Shown here piece after piece: positions 11,401-26,532 of a DNA stretch of 64,000 nucleotides; the stretch's first letter is position 1; each line of letters begins with the position of its first letter. The translations under genes and the position numbers were made by a program. The DNA is from Bradysia coprophila (Eukaryota; Arthropoda; Insecta; Diptera; Sciaridae): positions 6,294,001-6,358,000 of the forward strand of contig NW_023503493.1 in assembly GCF_014529535.1 (NCBI RefSeq). The letters run 5' to 3'. The notes beneath the pieces were generated by a model that was not told the origin of the DNA, made no database searches, and saw only the letters and a program-made list of their open reading frames with translations.

Positions 11401-14400
11401 AATCGGAGGTGCGGGAAAACAGTGAATGTAGAAAAATATGCAGTTTTTCTTGCTTTCTCGCCAGAAGCTACTGTTGTATGTATGTACAAACCCGATTTTC
11501 TTAACAATTGAAGATTTCACTAGTTTTCCCTGCATGTCACTGAAGTGCTCGCTCAAAAATAGTGCGCGATATGTCAAATGAAAGGTATTCACGAGACGAA
11601 TCAGAATATTTTAAATTTAGGAAAATGTGGTTCACTGATCTGTAGCTAATGGCGAGAATGCAAACAGAACAGCGTGTTTTCCTTGTTTTGCCTGTTTTTC
11701 TCCGGTATATGTCTGGATGTTTTGACCTCGATTTTGACCCAAAAATTGTGTGCGATATGTCGAATGAAAGGTATTAAGAGTTATATCGCCAAGACTTCAG
11801 GTGATTGGGGAACAAGCGGTCTCCGATTTTAATGAGTGATAGCTCATTCGATTCGTCGTTTAATTCTAGCGAACACGTATCTGCTATTTTTTTGAAAAAA
11901 AATTTACTTTCTGTGAAAAAGTTTCAAAAGTGAGGACATGTCAGAGGGTAACGAAAACAGTTTTTTGGCAATAACTCAAGAAACAATTATTTTAAATTAT
12001 TGTAATGATGTACGAATGTCGGCCTTGGAAAGACCTACAGGTAGAGTATACGCACAGCTTGGTGTGAGTATATCCGCGAGAGTTATTACTAATAACATAG
12101 TGAATGTTCGGAGAGTCCGCCTTCTCTGCAGCTTCTATGTTCCGCGGAACTGAGTATGGGGTGTTGTAGCTGGCCTCACCCACTATCGTCCCACATATAA
12201 ATGAAACCAGTACTTTTGTGCTGCAAGCCTACCGAAGTCTTGTAAAAAAAGTTGGTGCCAAAATGCAGATTTTTTCCTTCTTTCTGTGGGCCCAACTGCT
12301 GGAACAGCGTCTGGAACGCTTCTACGGGAGTAATTTCATATCATCTAGATTAGATTAGATTAGATTAGATGGGAGGGTGTAAGCCCAGCACCTAAGCCTC
12401 AGATGGGCCTGTTGTGCTATTGTACAAGTCTCTTGATCATATGTACTGTGATTTTACATCATATCTCTCCCGACTTAGATTGTTCACAAATCGACCGTGT
12501 GTTAACGTCCCATACGTTGTGAATTCTCCAAGCCGTGGGTGGTATGCGAATACCACAACCATCACTAATTGACCTGTACATTTTCCCAAAGATGGCGCTA
12601 TCAACATTGTCATGTTGTAGCTCTTTCTACTATTGACATTATGTCGATATGGTTTCTTTTATGGAGAACGCGAATGTTGGGTTTTTTGATATTTCCGACT
12701 TTGTTACGGTTACGGCTATTAGTTTTAGGTAATAGCAAGTGTCTAATCACCATAGGCCATGAGTTGCCTCTTCGTATAAATCGCCATGCCACCATGTGAC
12801 TGAACTCGTTCTGGCGTTGCAGGTTGTACCGTTTGAATGATTCGTATTTCGTCATATCCCTTGACATCCATACAACGTATCAATCAATAGATCTGTTAAA
12901 CCTCGCGGTCATTTTGGAGTACAAGATAGTTTCTGTATCTTGGGATTGTACCACAGCAAATTTGTAAAAATTTGCTATGTGGTTTTGGGGTGTCAAATGA
13001 GAACCCGAGGCGTTTGTACCTTACCTGCACTAAAATTGACTGCCAGATGCCATACGGCAATGTGTCATTTTCGTACATTAATCGAGCACGTAATTTAGCA
13101 TTAGCTTCTGGTAGAGTCGATTGTTAATCCGTACACCGACGCCACGAAGCACATGTTAAATAACAAAGGAAATAACACAATTGTTGATATCGCACAATGA
13201 GGCGAGAACGACTTTATTGATCAAAGATAAAATGACCTACGAGAACAACACTTTGACTTCGTTAATAAAACCTTTAAAATAATTTCACCATTTAACCATT
13301 ACAGCAAAATAAAAACACCAAAGCCGTAAAAGTTGGCACAGAAATTAGACAAAATCGAAAATGAATTCACACACAGCCACACAAAAGAAACACTTTTAGA
13401 GAGCAACGCATAAACACGTCCGTTCTCTGTGACTGCCGTTGTCCAACCCTATCATCATATCATATCATCTACTATTCTGTTACCTTATACGCTTCGCTAT
13501 GTCGCGAACATATATCGTTACAAAATATCCAGTGTTAGTAATATCAAGAGAAAAATTAATAAATTTTTCTCGGCGGATTTTACTCAAATAAAGTGTTAGC
13601 GTGTAGGGCATGATCTCAGGACTCCGGAACAATAATTAGTTTTTTATGTGGAACAACTTTTGAACACTTTTCACAGAAAGTAATTTTTTTTTCGAAAAAG
13701 TGAAAGATACGTGTTTCCTAGAATTAAAAGGCGAATCCAACGAGCTATCACTCATTAAAATCGGAGACCGCTTGTTCCCAAAGTTACAAAAATCACCTGA
13801 AGTTTTGGCGATATCACTCTTAACAAGAAGAAACAAAATTTATTTGTTTGAAAATCGGGTTTGTGCATACAACAGTAGCTACTGGCGAAAAAGCATTCTT
13901 TCATATTTTCCTGCTTTTCCTGTTTTCCCGCCCCTCCTTTGAACTAAATTCTTATCAACTACAATTACTGACGCCGAAATCTGTTTTTATCGCTTTATCA
14001 ATGTACTAACCGGTAACATATACCACGTATAACGTGTGAACCGGCCAATTGGATTTACCTAGCCGGTTTTTCAAAAACATTTGCATAATATTCGATAGGT
14101 ATGTAAGCCTATCATAACGCGTGGCATAGACCGCTTTATTGTGTCGTGCCAATAAAATCTCAAAATATAGCGATATTCTCACGCGACTATATAAATAACA
14201 ATATAAATACAAATTTGCATGCACAATGAATTGAGCGGAGCAGCACTGACAACACCGCTAAAAATAAATTCACTTAAAAAATTAGAGATGTTCAAACCGC
14301 TAATCAAAATACCATAAGAGAGGTAGGGAGGAGAGCACACCAGTATCGTAGTTCATAGGCAAAAAAAAAACCGAATAGAAACACAATTGCTGCATGAATT

Positions 14401-14544
14401 GACCACACAAATGGCTTTGTTTTCCTTACCTCGAATCTTTTTTGTTGAGTCGAATGTGAATACCACTTTTCCATTCACGGTTTGGCCAGCATAGTACGTA
14501 TTCCATGGATTGTCCAATGTGATCTGACAGCCCTTTAAACCCAT
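8483..14544 (-). CDS. Alpha-arrestin (ARRDC) A
   Basis: Seven exons, in coding order 14544-14430, 9991-9836, 9773-9409, 9333-9291, 9231-9056, 8915-8687 and 8628-8483, join in phase to 409 residues. The N-terminal arrestin domain starts MGLKGCQITLDNPWNTYYAG; the typical ERPWKFD-like strand appears as LDRPWKFDQDSKMAF, and the C-terminal arrestin domain has NAIKFILRKVV and LDYELK. A PPTY motif at about residues 363-366 would bind WW domains of Nedd4-type ubiquitin ligases, the usual way alpha-arrestins direct membrane proteins to ubiquitination and endocytosis. Exon 1 is 115 nt and exon 2 is 156 nt, exactly as in arrestin C. Intron 1 is 4.4 kb and holds a tRNA and repeats. No lesion is seen. Which cargo it serves cannot be told. 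Confidence 0.9.
10121..10193 (-). tRNA. tRNA-Lys (CTT), possibly variant
   Basis: On the minus strand the 73-nt sequence has TAGCTCAGTCGGTAGAG (D arm), anticodon loop CTCTTAA within a perfect 5-bp stem (TTGGA/TCCAA), and GGTTCGAGTCC (T arm), so the anticodon is CTT. The discriminator is G. A run of eight T follows directly, a good RNA polymerase III terminator. The first acceptor pair is C:C instead of the expected G:C, and the T stem has two G:T pairs. It lies in intron 1 of arrestin A on the same strand. Confidence 0.85.
10852..11012. mobile_element. Short fold-back repeat, GGGGCTGTTCACAAA type
   Basis: Ends AGGGGCTGTTCACAAA and TTTTTGAACGGCCCC form an imperfect inverted repeat about 160 bp apart. 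It resembles the MITE at 50086-50250 (GGGGCCATTCACAAATT ends). Confidence 0.5.
11404..13938. mobile_element. Large inverted-repeat element in arrestin A intron 1
   Basis: DNA around 11404-11510 and 11785-11870 recurs inverted around 13840-13938 and 13735-13830. The outer ends share GCGGGAAAACAG. The arms are diverged (short indels), so the insertion is not recent. No target duplication or transposase is evident, and the middle (about 11950-13600) holds unrelated repeat debris. Confidence 0.6.
12344..12370. repeat. (TAGAT)n microsatellite
   Basis: Five tandem TAGAT units. The adjoining sequence GGGAGGGTGTAAGCCCAGC could be the 3' end of a non-LTR retroelement read from the other strand, with the pentamer as its tail; this is speculative. 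Confidence 0.7.
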
Positions 14545-16962
14545 ATTTTCTTCTTTTTAACAATATCACCGAAAACTAGTTACAAATTCACGTAGAAAAA
14601 ATACAAAACGTTTGACCGCTGGAGATTCAATAATTTAATCCTTAAATTTGACTAACACTAAACCTTACGGACTACGGACAAAAGGGAATTTTATGTACCG
14701 AGCTCGACGAGCTGCAAAGTTTTTGAGATTTCTTATTAGAAGTGCCACCACCACACCCAAAATAATAAGGAAATTGTAATGAGATCTTGTACAACGCAAA
14801 TGTCAAAAATGATTCACTGCAAAGGAGGGTTACAATAGAAAATATTGTGAATACAGAGTTATCCGAGTTCAGTAAAGATAATTTAAACGGGCAGGTTTGT
14901 TTGAAAATCAAACCGTTTTTTCGTTGTTATGTTAGATTTTCAAATTGCATGCCAGGATTAAATCTATAAAATACTCTTACTCTAATCTCAAAGGAACACT
15001 GTTATCATTCGTCATTTTTCATATGATTAGCCTTATTTTGAAGGCCTTGCAGGCCTTACCTTGAAGATGCCATGAGAAAATGATGTTTTGTTGAATCTTG
15101 ACGACAGTTCCTGGAGAAAATTTCTATTTTTTCTACTCTTGTTTTGATAGGGGTACAAAATAGACATTGTCTCACTAAGGGGGAAACTAAATCGAAAAAC
15201 GCTGTACCATGACTTTGTTACTTTGTATAAAGCTTAGCGAATGACTTTGACTTCACGTGTGTATTTGTATAGTGACCGTTGCGAATGTAATTTATTACAA
15301 CTTCCAACTAGTTTTTTATAGCTTCACTAAATGAAAACTCTTGTTTTTATAACCAAATTTTCAAATTTAGTTCTGCGTTATACGCTTAAAAACTTCTAGT
15401 GTCCATTTCACAACAGTTTTTCTTCTGCTGATAAATTTTCTAAAAACTAAATTATTGTTCAGGCAATCTAGATTAACAGTGACCCTGTGGAATGGCTTTC
15501 CGGAACAGTATTCCCATCGTTTCTCAAACTGTCACCTTTGTTTTGGTTTCGAAACAATTATATAACAAATTGATGTTTATGTTTCGGATAATCTCACCTC
15601 GGACATATGAAAGACGCTGTGTTCACCTCTGGATGTAAACCGGTAATGTGTGTGATATTTTTATGATATGGCACTAATAACACATTTATTCTATTTTATG
15701 TTCCCTCAGAGTTTGTCTTTCAATTTCCAATATACCCATGTCATTCTGAAAACTGACACATTTCCTGTTTCTGTGTTAAGAGGAATCACCCCTTTTTCCT
15801 AGCACAAAACCCGAAAAAACGGCCTGAAAACTGCAGCCCTAGCGCTTCGGCGGACGCACTACACGGCTTATGGCCTATTTACACTATTAATTCACACCTT
15901 TTCTGACATAATAATGGTTCCACATTTTTGAAAAAACAATTAAATGTGTTTTTTTTTATATTTAAAAGTGCGTCTTTTTGACTGAATTTTTCCACAAACT
16001 GCACGTTTATCTCGTCACACAATAATTTTCACTATACTAAATGTTCAAACAAAACATTTCTGCCGTCGAAACTGACAAAGTAATGGTTCCACTTTTTTAA
16101 ATCTCGTTTTGTAATTTGAACAAACTAATAAAAACTATTTTTATTGAAGCGAATATTCAAAATGGCGTCAGCCATTTTTGTCAGTTCATTTTGAGATTTC
16201 TATGAAATTTTTCACAATTCCGCTACGCAATACCAAGTGGCAGAGTGAATTTGAATATTTTGGTGGGTGAATAAACTAAAGGAATGGAAGCTCTTAACCA
16301 CACAAAACAGAAAATGTGTCGATTTTCAAAATTCTGCATGTGTACATACAATAACCAAATAAGTTTAAAGCTAGCTAGCTAGCCATACTTCTCAGCTAAG
16401 ATACTGTGAAAGTACGAATGAAATAGATTAAGATTGGCTCGTTCGGTATGTGCTTTTTTTATAAAGATGGAATAAGCACGGGGTTTCGGTGGGGTTTGAA
16501 ATTAAGTTTCTCTATGTTGCCGACATTGCAATGTCAAACACATGTGCAAGGTCTTTAATATGTGCTAGGTGAAGTCCATTTTCATCAAGCGATCAGCGTA
16601 CTCCCTATTAAAATATCTTGATTTTGTCAATAACGTGCGACAACGTGTAAAAAATCAAAATCAAAACCCACCAAAAACCGGTGGCGATCCACTTGTCAAC
16701 ATTGTGCATAAACAAATTCCTTAATCTATTAAAGCCTCAACTGACATTGGTTCAAAGTGTTCAAAGACAAAAAAAAATTATGTTGGTGACACTGTAAGCA
16801 ATGCATTGTAATTCCTGCTCCAGTACTTTTTCCAGTTTTGGATTTTGACAGATTTGACATTTCGTAAACAACAAAAATTCTCACGCTGCATTCATCTGTT
16901 ACGACCAGAAATCTTATAAAATCTTATAAAATCAACATTTTCGATAAAAATACCCGGCTAAA
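14545..16962. other. Intergenic between divergent arrestin A and RIOK2
   Basis: The 2.4 kb separates two divergently transcribed genes and should contain both promoters. I see AT-rich DNA, a short (AGCT)n run at 16372-16383, and no recognisable gene. ORFs near 14790-14970 look fortuitous. Confidence 0.4.
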
Positions 16963-18942
<1,980 letters not shown>

Positions 18943-19001
18943 TCTTTCGGCAGTTTTTTTTTTTGGTTTTATTTAAGAAAATGTTTTGCTGGTCATAAAC
19001 G

Positions 19002-19007
19002 AATAAA
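19002..19007 (+). terminator. Polyadenylation signal of RIOK2
   Basis: AATAAA 60 bp past the RIOK2 stop codon. Confidence 0.55.
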
Positions 19008-20524
19008 ATGTTTATTGTACAGAATATGGCACCGCGTTCTATTTACCATTGTTATCAATGTGTTTAGTGCGCATTTATACTGCCACTTTAAGTGACCTTG
19101 ATAATGTGTAGCGATAAATTTCACGGTGGAACGTTGGTTGAGTTTGAATTGCTTCGTTCGTCTTCGCATCTGTTTTCATATTAAGAAATGGGCAAAATGA
19201 TGTTGCATTGCAGAACCAACCTCGATTTCGATAGAACTTCACAGTTAAACTCTCAATTAGACAGAGCTCGAAATACTTCCCTTTTCTATCATAGGCCCCT
19301 TAAAAGTCTCTCATTTTCATCCTTTTTTCACTATTACAAGATGTATCTAGTCCCCTAAGAATGTCCACTTCCATTGCAGTCAAAGCACAGTGGGATACTC
19401 CTCCTAGAATCTCACAAATTTCTAAAAATAAATCTCTGCCCAAGCCTGATCCATCCCGTGATGATCGTAGTCTCGTTTTAAAATCTGTATGACTATTCTT
19501 AACGCAACCTTAGTGAAAGTACTGCTGAAACCGAATTAAAAAGAATCCAAGATCTCGCCCATGATGGTCTGAGAAGAGCCTAATGTAGATTTCGAGCTAT
19601 TTTGATTTGGAAATTCGTTAGTCACGGGACAAGTCAGGTCATGTGGATTGCTACTGTATTCAGAATTTTATTTCAGGTCCTCCTTCTGAAGTAATCCGAA
19701 CTGTTATCCGTCAAGACCTTCACAACGCTTTAAAATTTCATTCTCAAACCTTGAATTTCAATAATTTAAGTGTCGCACGGTTCTACCGTCTACACGAGAA
19801 ATTGATATAAATTCGAGGGGAAGATGATCATGGAAAATCCATTTGTCCATTTTTTGTTAGGAAAATCTTCAAATTCGTTGAAAATTCTCAAAAACTTTCC
19901 TTAAATTCGAAGAAAATTCTTTGGAAATAGAAGAAAATCCTAGGAAATCAAAAGGCAATCCTTTGATGATTTTATTTAGAAAATCCTTTTTCACTCAAAA
20001 TACACGATTCCTCTGCCCCTCGGATAATTTACTCGCTCAGATAGTACGGTTTTTACCTCAGAGAATACCCTTCGACGTTTTCGCCTTCATAATTTCTAGT
20101 CGATCTCACCATTGAAGTTTGTTGTTGACTTTTTCTTGAATCGAATGAGCAAATCTTTAAATTCTTCGAGTGTTTGAATTGAAACTAGAGTGTCGTTATC
20201 ACATCTCTATTATTTTGGATTTTTTGTGGAGTGACGTTAACAGTTTTTGTTATCAGCAACTGTGTACTTTTCCAAGATTAAAATAGTAAATATTTTTGTT
20301 AACTAAATGCTATCTATACCTTCCGGGCAGCGGAAACTTTTTATGCACAGCAGTGATTGCATTCTCAAATATATATTGACGCGCTAGTGCGTAAAGGTGA
20401 AGTTTTAAAAAATGAGGATCACACTGCCGTTCATAAAATCTTGTTATTGAGCTTGTACCTTAACTAAAATTTTGCTTGCCACTTTTGTTTTATCTTTTGC
20501 GCAATGCTTCCATTTACTTCACAT
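19008..20524. other. Intergenic, nothing recognised
   Basis: No gene or clear repeat structure could be identified. Short open frames lack support. Confidence 0.4.
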
Positions 20525-21531
20525 ATGGTGTATACCTCGCACGTAGCAGTTACGAGTTCGAAAACCGATGGACAGTTTTTCGTCCTGATTGTAAATCACT
20601 AATAATAGCTACATTCCTAACATGTCTCTAAATGGAAATAGATGCGCAATAGATGTGAAGATTGACAACACATCGGATGCACAAAATTCCAGTTTAGGCA
20701 CAAGTGAGCAACAAGATGTTGTGTACAGTAGTGGGATCTTCATTGTTTTAAACGTCAAACGTAAAAGTATATATGAAAATCCATTTACGCACTACTTTGA
20801 TCGCATTACTGTTACATAGTTTCTAGGACGTCAGGATCCGGAGCTATCCCAATTTTAAGTTAAATGGGAAATGCATTTGACTTAAAATTGGGCTAGCTCC
20901 GGATCCTGACGTACTAGGAACTATTTTATTAGTGATTTAGAATCAGTACGAAAAACTGTCCATAGGTTTTCGAACTCGTAACTACTACGTACGAGGTGTC
21001 AATTAGTGAGGCACATGTTAGGAAAATAGCTACCTGATGTATCATTTGCTTTTTCACATGCAGTTCGGACCGTAAAAATCAATCTCCCGATCGGCCGTCA
21101 GGTGGCCAGTCTGGCTCAGACTTCTAACTTCTAACTAATTGACACCTCGTACGTAGTAGTTACGAGTTCGAAAACCTATGGACAGTTTTTCGTACTGATT
21201 CTAAATCACTAATAAAATAGTTCCTAATACGCCAGGATCCGGAGCTATCCCAATTTTAAGTTAAATGGGAAATGCATTTGACTTAAAATTGGGCTAGCTC
21301 CGGATCCTGACGTACTAGGAACTATTTTATTAGTGATTTAGAATCAGTACGAAAAACTGTCCATAGGTTTTCGAACTCGTAACTACTACGTACGAGGTGT
21401 CAATTAGTGAGGCACATGTTAGGAAAATAGCTACCTGATGTATCATTTGCTTTTTCACATGCAGTTCGGACCGTAAAAATCAATCTCCCGATCGGTCGTC
21501 AGGTGGCCAGTCTGGCTCAGACTTCTAACGG
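20525..21531. repeat. Nested palindromes with a ~300-bp direct duplication
   Basis: A perfect-looking hairpin (GTCAGGATCCGGAGCTA... and its reverse complement, 20830-20912) is followed by about 220 bp ending GGCTCAGACTTCTAAC. The whole block recurs at 21231-21530, offset 401 bp, almost unchanged; one difference is CGGCCGTCAG against CGGTCGTCAG. Parts of the same sequence also lie inverted at 20533-20620 and 21139-21230. Confidence 0.8.
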
Positions 21532-22824
21532 TGAAGGAACATGGCCTCACACAGAGTTCAAATCAGAAAATGTTCAGATCAAATGAACAAAAAGATTCGA
21601 CAATTAATGTTGATGATACTGGTTGTCGTCCGTTAAAATATACTAGACAAAAACAAAACACGCGACAGACATTGAAAGAATCTAAAAATAGATTCGTTAC
21701 ATGTGCCCTATTTTAGTACAGTGAGCAAAAATACAAATCAATTTAAAATTATTGATTCACGAGAATATTTTTTCAATTTTTTTAATTGAAGAACACGATA
21801 CGTTGAGATAAAATCGAATGTGAATGAATAGGCTGACTGTGCCTAATATAAACAAAGTTTACACAAGTTTCGATTTTAGAATAGAATTCTTAAGTCAACA
21901 GAATCTAGAGGCCGTTAAACAGACTTAAAGAAACTATTATTTTGACTACACAACAAGAGAGCAAGAGAGAGATAGAGTTCTTATGGGATTTTATACACGT
22001 AACAAGTGACAAATATTTGGAGTTGGGAAAATACGAGAATCGTCACCGTGATCTCTAGTTTTCGAGCAAACGGTGCTTCGCCAACATTTCTACTGTGATA
22101 TATAGCTTTAAGCTTTGATCATTTCGTTCATCGTTTTCACGAATGTCTCACAACGGCCCAGTTGGAAGCTTCTTTTCAAGAATACCGAAAACTCTTTCGT
22201 ATGAACAATTGACTAAAAACTAACTAAACTGCTATTGTCGTCGGTTCATACCCTGATCATTCAAATTTAAATTTGCGTACTAACATGTTAGTATGGGTTT
22301 TTTTAAGGGGTCACCACAATTAAATACGAGCCTCCTGCGCGTAGACATTGTATTAACTCTGACGTATTATTCAAATAACTTGGTAATTTATCGTCGAGTG
22401 AAACTTAATTTCGTCACAGTGCATTTCGCTGATGATTTACCCCTCCATTTAGCTGAACATAATTCGGAACCGATGGGCTATTCATATTTTTATTAATATT
22501 TATTTTCCTCTTCATTAAACGAGAATCATTAAATCGATTGCGCCGTTACGTAAATGAGTGATAAGAGAGTGAAAAAGAAAAACCATTTATATGTGAGATA
22601 ATACGACACCTTTAACTTTGCGTTTACGGCATCGCCGCGAGTGTAAAACTTGTTATTTTCTCGGTGATCAGATCAGTGTGTTTTGCAAATTTGAATACGG
22701 CAGACGTGTTACATAAAGAAAGGTGAATACACTAGACGTAAATACACTGTATACTAGAGTGATAGGCATTATATGTGTGAAAATATTGATTAAATAAACG
22801 TGTGCAGAACCAAATCAGGAAAAT
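21532..22824. other. Intergenic upstream of sorbitol dehydrogenase
   Basis: AT-rich DNA that should contain the dehydrogenase promoter and 5' UTR. No convincing gene is seen. Confidence 0.35.
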
Positions 22825-24246
22825 ATGGCTCAAGATAATCTAACGGCAGTTTTACATGGCATTGAAGATCTGCGACTGGTAGAAGAAATAATAAATTCTA
22901 AAAATGCCAAAAGTAAATCAATTGAGATCCAAACTTGTATTACATAACAGGAACAACGTCCTATACCGACGATCAAAGACAATGAAGTCTTACTGAAAAT
23001 GGACAGTGTCGGCATTTGTGGTTCTGATGTGCATTACTTGGCAAAAGGGAGAATTGGCGATTTCATTCTAACGAAACCGATGATCATCGGTCATGAAGCG
23101 GCTGGCGTTGTAGCAAAAGTGAAACGTGTCAACACGTAGAAATTCGTGCATGAAATTTATCAATTCCTTCTAATCGACAGGTTGGACAAAATGTGAAGAA
23201 TCTGAAAGTGGGAGATCGTGTGGCCATTGAACCAGGTGTACCGTGTCGTATTTGCGATTATTGCAAAAACGGACGATACAATCTCTGCGCAGAAATGGTA
23301 TTTTGTGCAACGCCACCCTACGATGGCAACTTAACTCGCTACTATGCACATGCTGCTGATTTTTGTATGTTAAGGTGTCGTTCAGTTCCATATAGCGTTG
23401 AATGAATCGATTTTTCTTGTGTTTAGGCTACAAATTACCGGACCATGTTACCATGGAAGAAGGTAATGAGCTCTCAGCTTATCTTTTTAAGGCAAATTTA
23501 ATTCTTCGAATCGTTTAGGAGCCTTACTAGAGCCACTGTCGGTTGGTGTTCATGCGTGTCGACGAGGCGGCGTCGGTCTTGGTTCATCCGTTTTGATTCT
23601 TGGCGCCGGTCCAATTGGATTAGTCAGTTTGCTTACCGCAAAATCAATGGGAGCATCCAAAATTATGATTACGGACCTTGTGGCTGATCGTTTAGCCGTT
23701 GCGAAAACCTTGGGAGCCACGCACACTTTACTGATCGAAAAGGACCGTACTGAGAAGGACAACGTCCGACTCGTTCACGAAATGATGGGCGAAATGCCGG
23801 ACAAGACGATTGATTGCAGTGGTGCTGAATCTACCAGTCGTATGGCCATTCTCGCAACAAGATCAGGTAAGATGGACACCGAATCACATTATCATCGATC
23901 CGTTAAGTGATCAATCTGGTGTTCATCGAACTCAATGTTAATCCTCCCAATAGGTGGCGTTGTCGTTTTAGTCGGAATGGGAATACCGGAGCCGAAACTG
24001 CCTATCGTAGATGGTTTGATTAGAGAGGTTGACATTCGTGGTGTATTTCGTTACTGTAACGACTATCCAGCTGCGCTGGCATTAGTCGCTAGTGGTACGG
24101 TAGATGCTAAGAAGTTGATCACACACCATTTCGACATAACCGAAACGGCAGAAGCCTTTAATACGGCCCGACACGGATTGGGCGGTGCGATTAAAGTGAT
24201 GATCCATTGTACACCACGGAATTCGAATAACCCGAAGCCGTTGTAG
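22825..24246 (+). CDS. SORD: Sorbitol dehydrogenase (zinc-dependent MDR family)
   Basis: Exons 22825-22878, 22951-23118, 23181-23364, 23427-23462, 23519-23866 and 23954-24246 join in phase to 360 residues, the usual family length. The enzyme oxidises sorbitol to fructose with NAD+ in the cytosol (polyol pathway). The start gives [18 protein letters not shown]. Catalytic zinc ligands are C41 ([10 protein letters not shown]) and H66-E67 ([10 protein letters not shown]). A four-cysteine structural zinc cluster is present in [20 protein letters not shown], as in insect and yeast forms. The Rossmann fingerprint is [18 protein letters not shown]. All six exons are open with consensus splice sites, and AATAAA follows at 24317. 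Confidence 0.95.
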
Positions 24247-25094
24247 AGAAGTGTCTTGTTGTGTCCTTTAGTCTCCATTGTTTGGAGGCTCTGGTAATTG
24301 AAATATATTTTATTAGAATAAACATTTTTGGTGCAAAAATTGATTTGTTTAAATTGATGGAGTCAGTGGTGCCGAGTGTACAGGAGGAAGGTGATTACCC
24401 GACATGAGAAAGTTTATGAAGTCCATGAAATGAGAGGACAATTTTAATGTTTCATTGAGGAGAAGTTACCGGAGCAGAAGGTTTCTAATATTGACTTTCG
24501 TTAAGTGGAGCTCAGAAAAATAATCTTGCCCACCCATGAACATAATCACAAAACTGAATGGAGTTTGAGGTCGCGACCGGTCGCCTGAAAATGTAAAATA
24601 AATCCTCCATGAACCGGAATGAATTTTCTCACGCTTTCAGAAATTCAATGTTACCGGCCTGGGAGGTTGAGTCAGGGCCTATTTTCAAGAATTTAATTCC
24701 TTTGTGAATTCGTGAAATTTTCATGATTTTTTAGAAAACTTGAAAAGTTTTCGCGAAAATAAGCCCTGGGTTGAGTATTACCGATGTACGTTATGACTAG
24801 GAATTTGATGGCTGGCTTGGTCATGAATCTGATTTTAGTGTCGAAAAATGAAACATTTAAATTTTATAACGAGATTTGTACAGCTAAAACACACGATAAT
24901 GAAGTGCAATTGTTTTCATTTATTGCACCTTGAAGTGCCTGTGCAAACAGTAAACTTCATCTCAAATATCTACACATGCACTGCGCATTCTGCTAAAATA
25001 TTTTACAAATCACACGAAACGTGGAAGTGATTATTAATAGACCGAGAGCCCACATGCATCAGTCACTCATAAAGGCATGGTTTGAAACCTATGT
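24247..25094. other. Intergenic, 3' flank of sorbitol dehydrogenase
   Basis: Contains a polyadenylation signal AATAAA at 24317-24322. Nothing else is recognised. Confidence 0.4.
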
Positions 25095-25962
25095 AAAACG
25101 AGCCATCAGAACAGTCGGAGCGTTTGCTGCGACTGAGCCCCGTACAAACCCGTATATCTATTGCGTACGTGACCCTAGTGCGTCTGTCACCCTACTTTGA
25201 CCGTAAGCCTATTGCGCCGATTAATGTAGTTAAAGTAAAATTATTATGGAATGTGTACATCTTAGAAATTGCGCATAGCGCAATTACGAAGCCCCGTACG
25301 ACGTTCCTTTCAAATGAAACAAAAATTTCAAATCGCCCTAAAATTTTAATTTATTGAGTATAAATACACATAGGGCCTAGTATCGGCCTCAGTCCGAGGA
25401 TCCAAATTTAATTTTTTTTTCAACTACATTCTATTCGGCCTTTGATTACCTTCCAAATGAAACAAAAATTACGAAAAACGGATGAAATTTGCTCGAGTTA
25501 TATGTAAAATACACATAGGGCCCTAGTAGCTTTTCACTTCTAAGGCCCTAACTCACGGTCCACTCACCCGATTTTAAAAAACTTTTCTTTCCTGGATTGG
25601 TATTGACAATACCTATTATTTGCTGTTTACATTTCCATCGTTTATTTTGCCATAAATATCACCAAAAGACCTTAAATCACTTAGGTGGCCCTAACTCACG
25701 AAGGGTCGACCCGAATATGCCCATCTTCGAACTTAGCCTCACTATTTTCAGGGGGAAAAAAATTTTTGAAATCGGATTTGATTTACTTAAGATATCGACG
25801 TGACGGACAGACGGACAGACGGACAGACAACATTTTTATTGCGGATTCGTCATCTATGAACATAGGCAAACACTTTGCCCTTACCGTCTGCTTCGAATTC
25901 CATCAATTACACACGGCATCGTAATCCTATAAGCCCCTTTGTATTTCGTACGGGGCTAAAAA
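25095..25962. repeat. Dispersed GCCCCGTAC repeat, short copy
   Basis: Homologous over its full length, in opposite orientation, to 35909-37346. Ends carry AGCCCCGTACAAAC and its inverse, GTATTTCGTACGGGGCT. It includes a short tandem run of ACGGACAG (25801-25828) and roughly one of the ~146-bp units that are amplified in the other copy. No coding is recognised; it may be a non-autonomous DNA element. Confidence 0.8.
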
Positions 25963-26080
25963 GGGATACATGACCCGATACGAAAAACTCTCTTCTACCA
26001 CTTTCGTCTTTAAGGACTAACTAGGGCAAGTGCAACTTTCATACATAGAAAATCCAAATTGTTGTCAAAATTAGAATACT

Positions 26081-26208
26081 GGAGCCAAATAACGAATGAA
26101 GTTGAAAAATAATATTTTCGATAAACTTTTGAATTCGATCGACATGTTAGGCATGCCAGACCTGCCGATAATAATTTCGATTTTTAATTTCATTCTTTAT
26201 TTGGCTCC
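26081..26208. mobile_element. Short fold-back MITE (GGAGCCAAATAA ends)
   Basis: GGAGCCAAATAACGAATGAA at the left is matched inverted by TTCATTCTTTATTTGGCTCC at the right. No target duplication was found. Confidence 0.55.
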
Positions 26209-26370
26209 TTCGTTTTGGCATCAATTTGAAGTTTCTGCGTGACAGTGTGACGTCTGATATATACCCTAGAGTCACCTTTTTAACGGCCCGCCTACAATAA
26301 CAAATGTCGTGCAAGAAAAGTTTCCTGAATACACCAACGGAAATTGAGTCATTACTTCATTGACATGAGC

Positions 26371-26532
26371 CAACGCACTTCAAGCAAAAGTGCTATTAAT
26401 GACAGCTGCCAAATAGAGTACTATTTTGTATGAAATTTTATCTCCACTCTTTTTACAGTGTAAAATTTTGTTTAATGCACTGTAAAGTTTCAGTACCCTA
26501 TTTAGAGTACCACTTTTGCTTGAAGTGCGTTG
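26371..26532. mobile_element. CAACGCACTTC MITE, copy 1
   Basis: Ends CAACGCACTTCAAGCAAAAG and its inverse, flanked by the perfect 7-bp direct repeat CATGAGC (26364-26370 and 26533-26539). Related copies lie at 30045-30182 and about 50490-50604. Confidence 0.8.

Noticed and set aside
12344-12370. (TAGAT)n as an insect telomere-like repeat
   Set aside because: Only five units, a different word from TTAGG, and no subtelomeric context.
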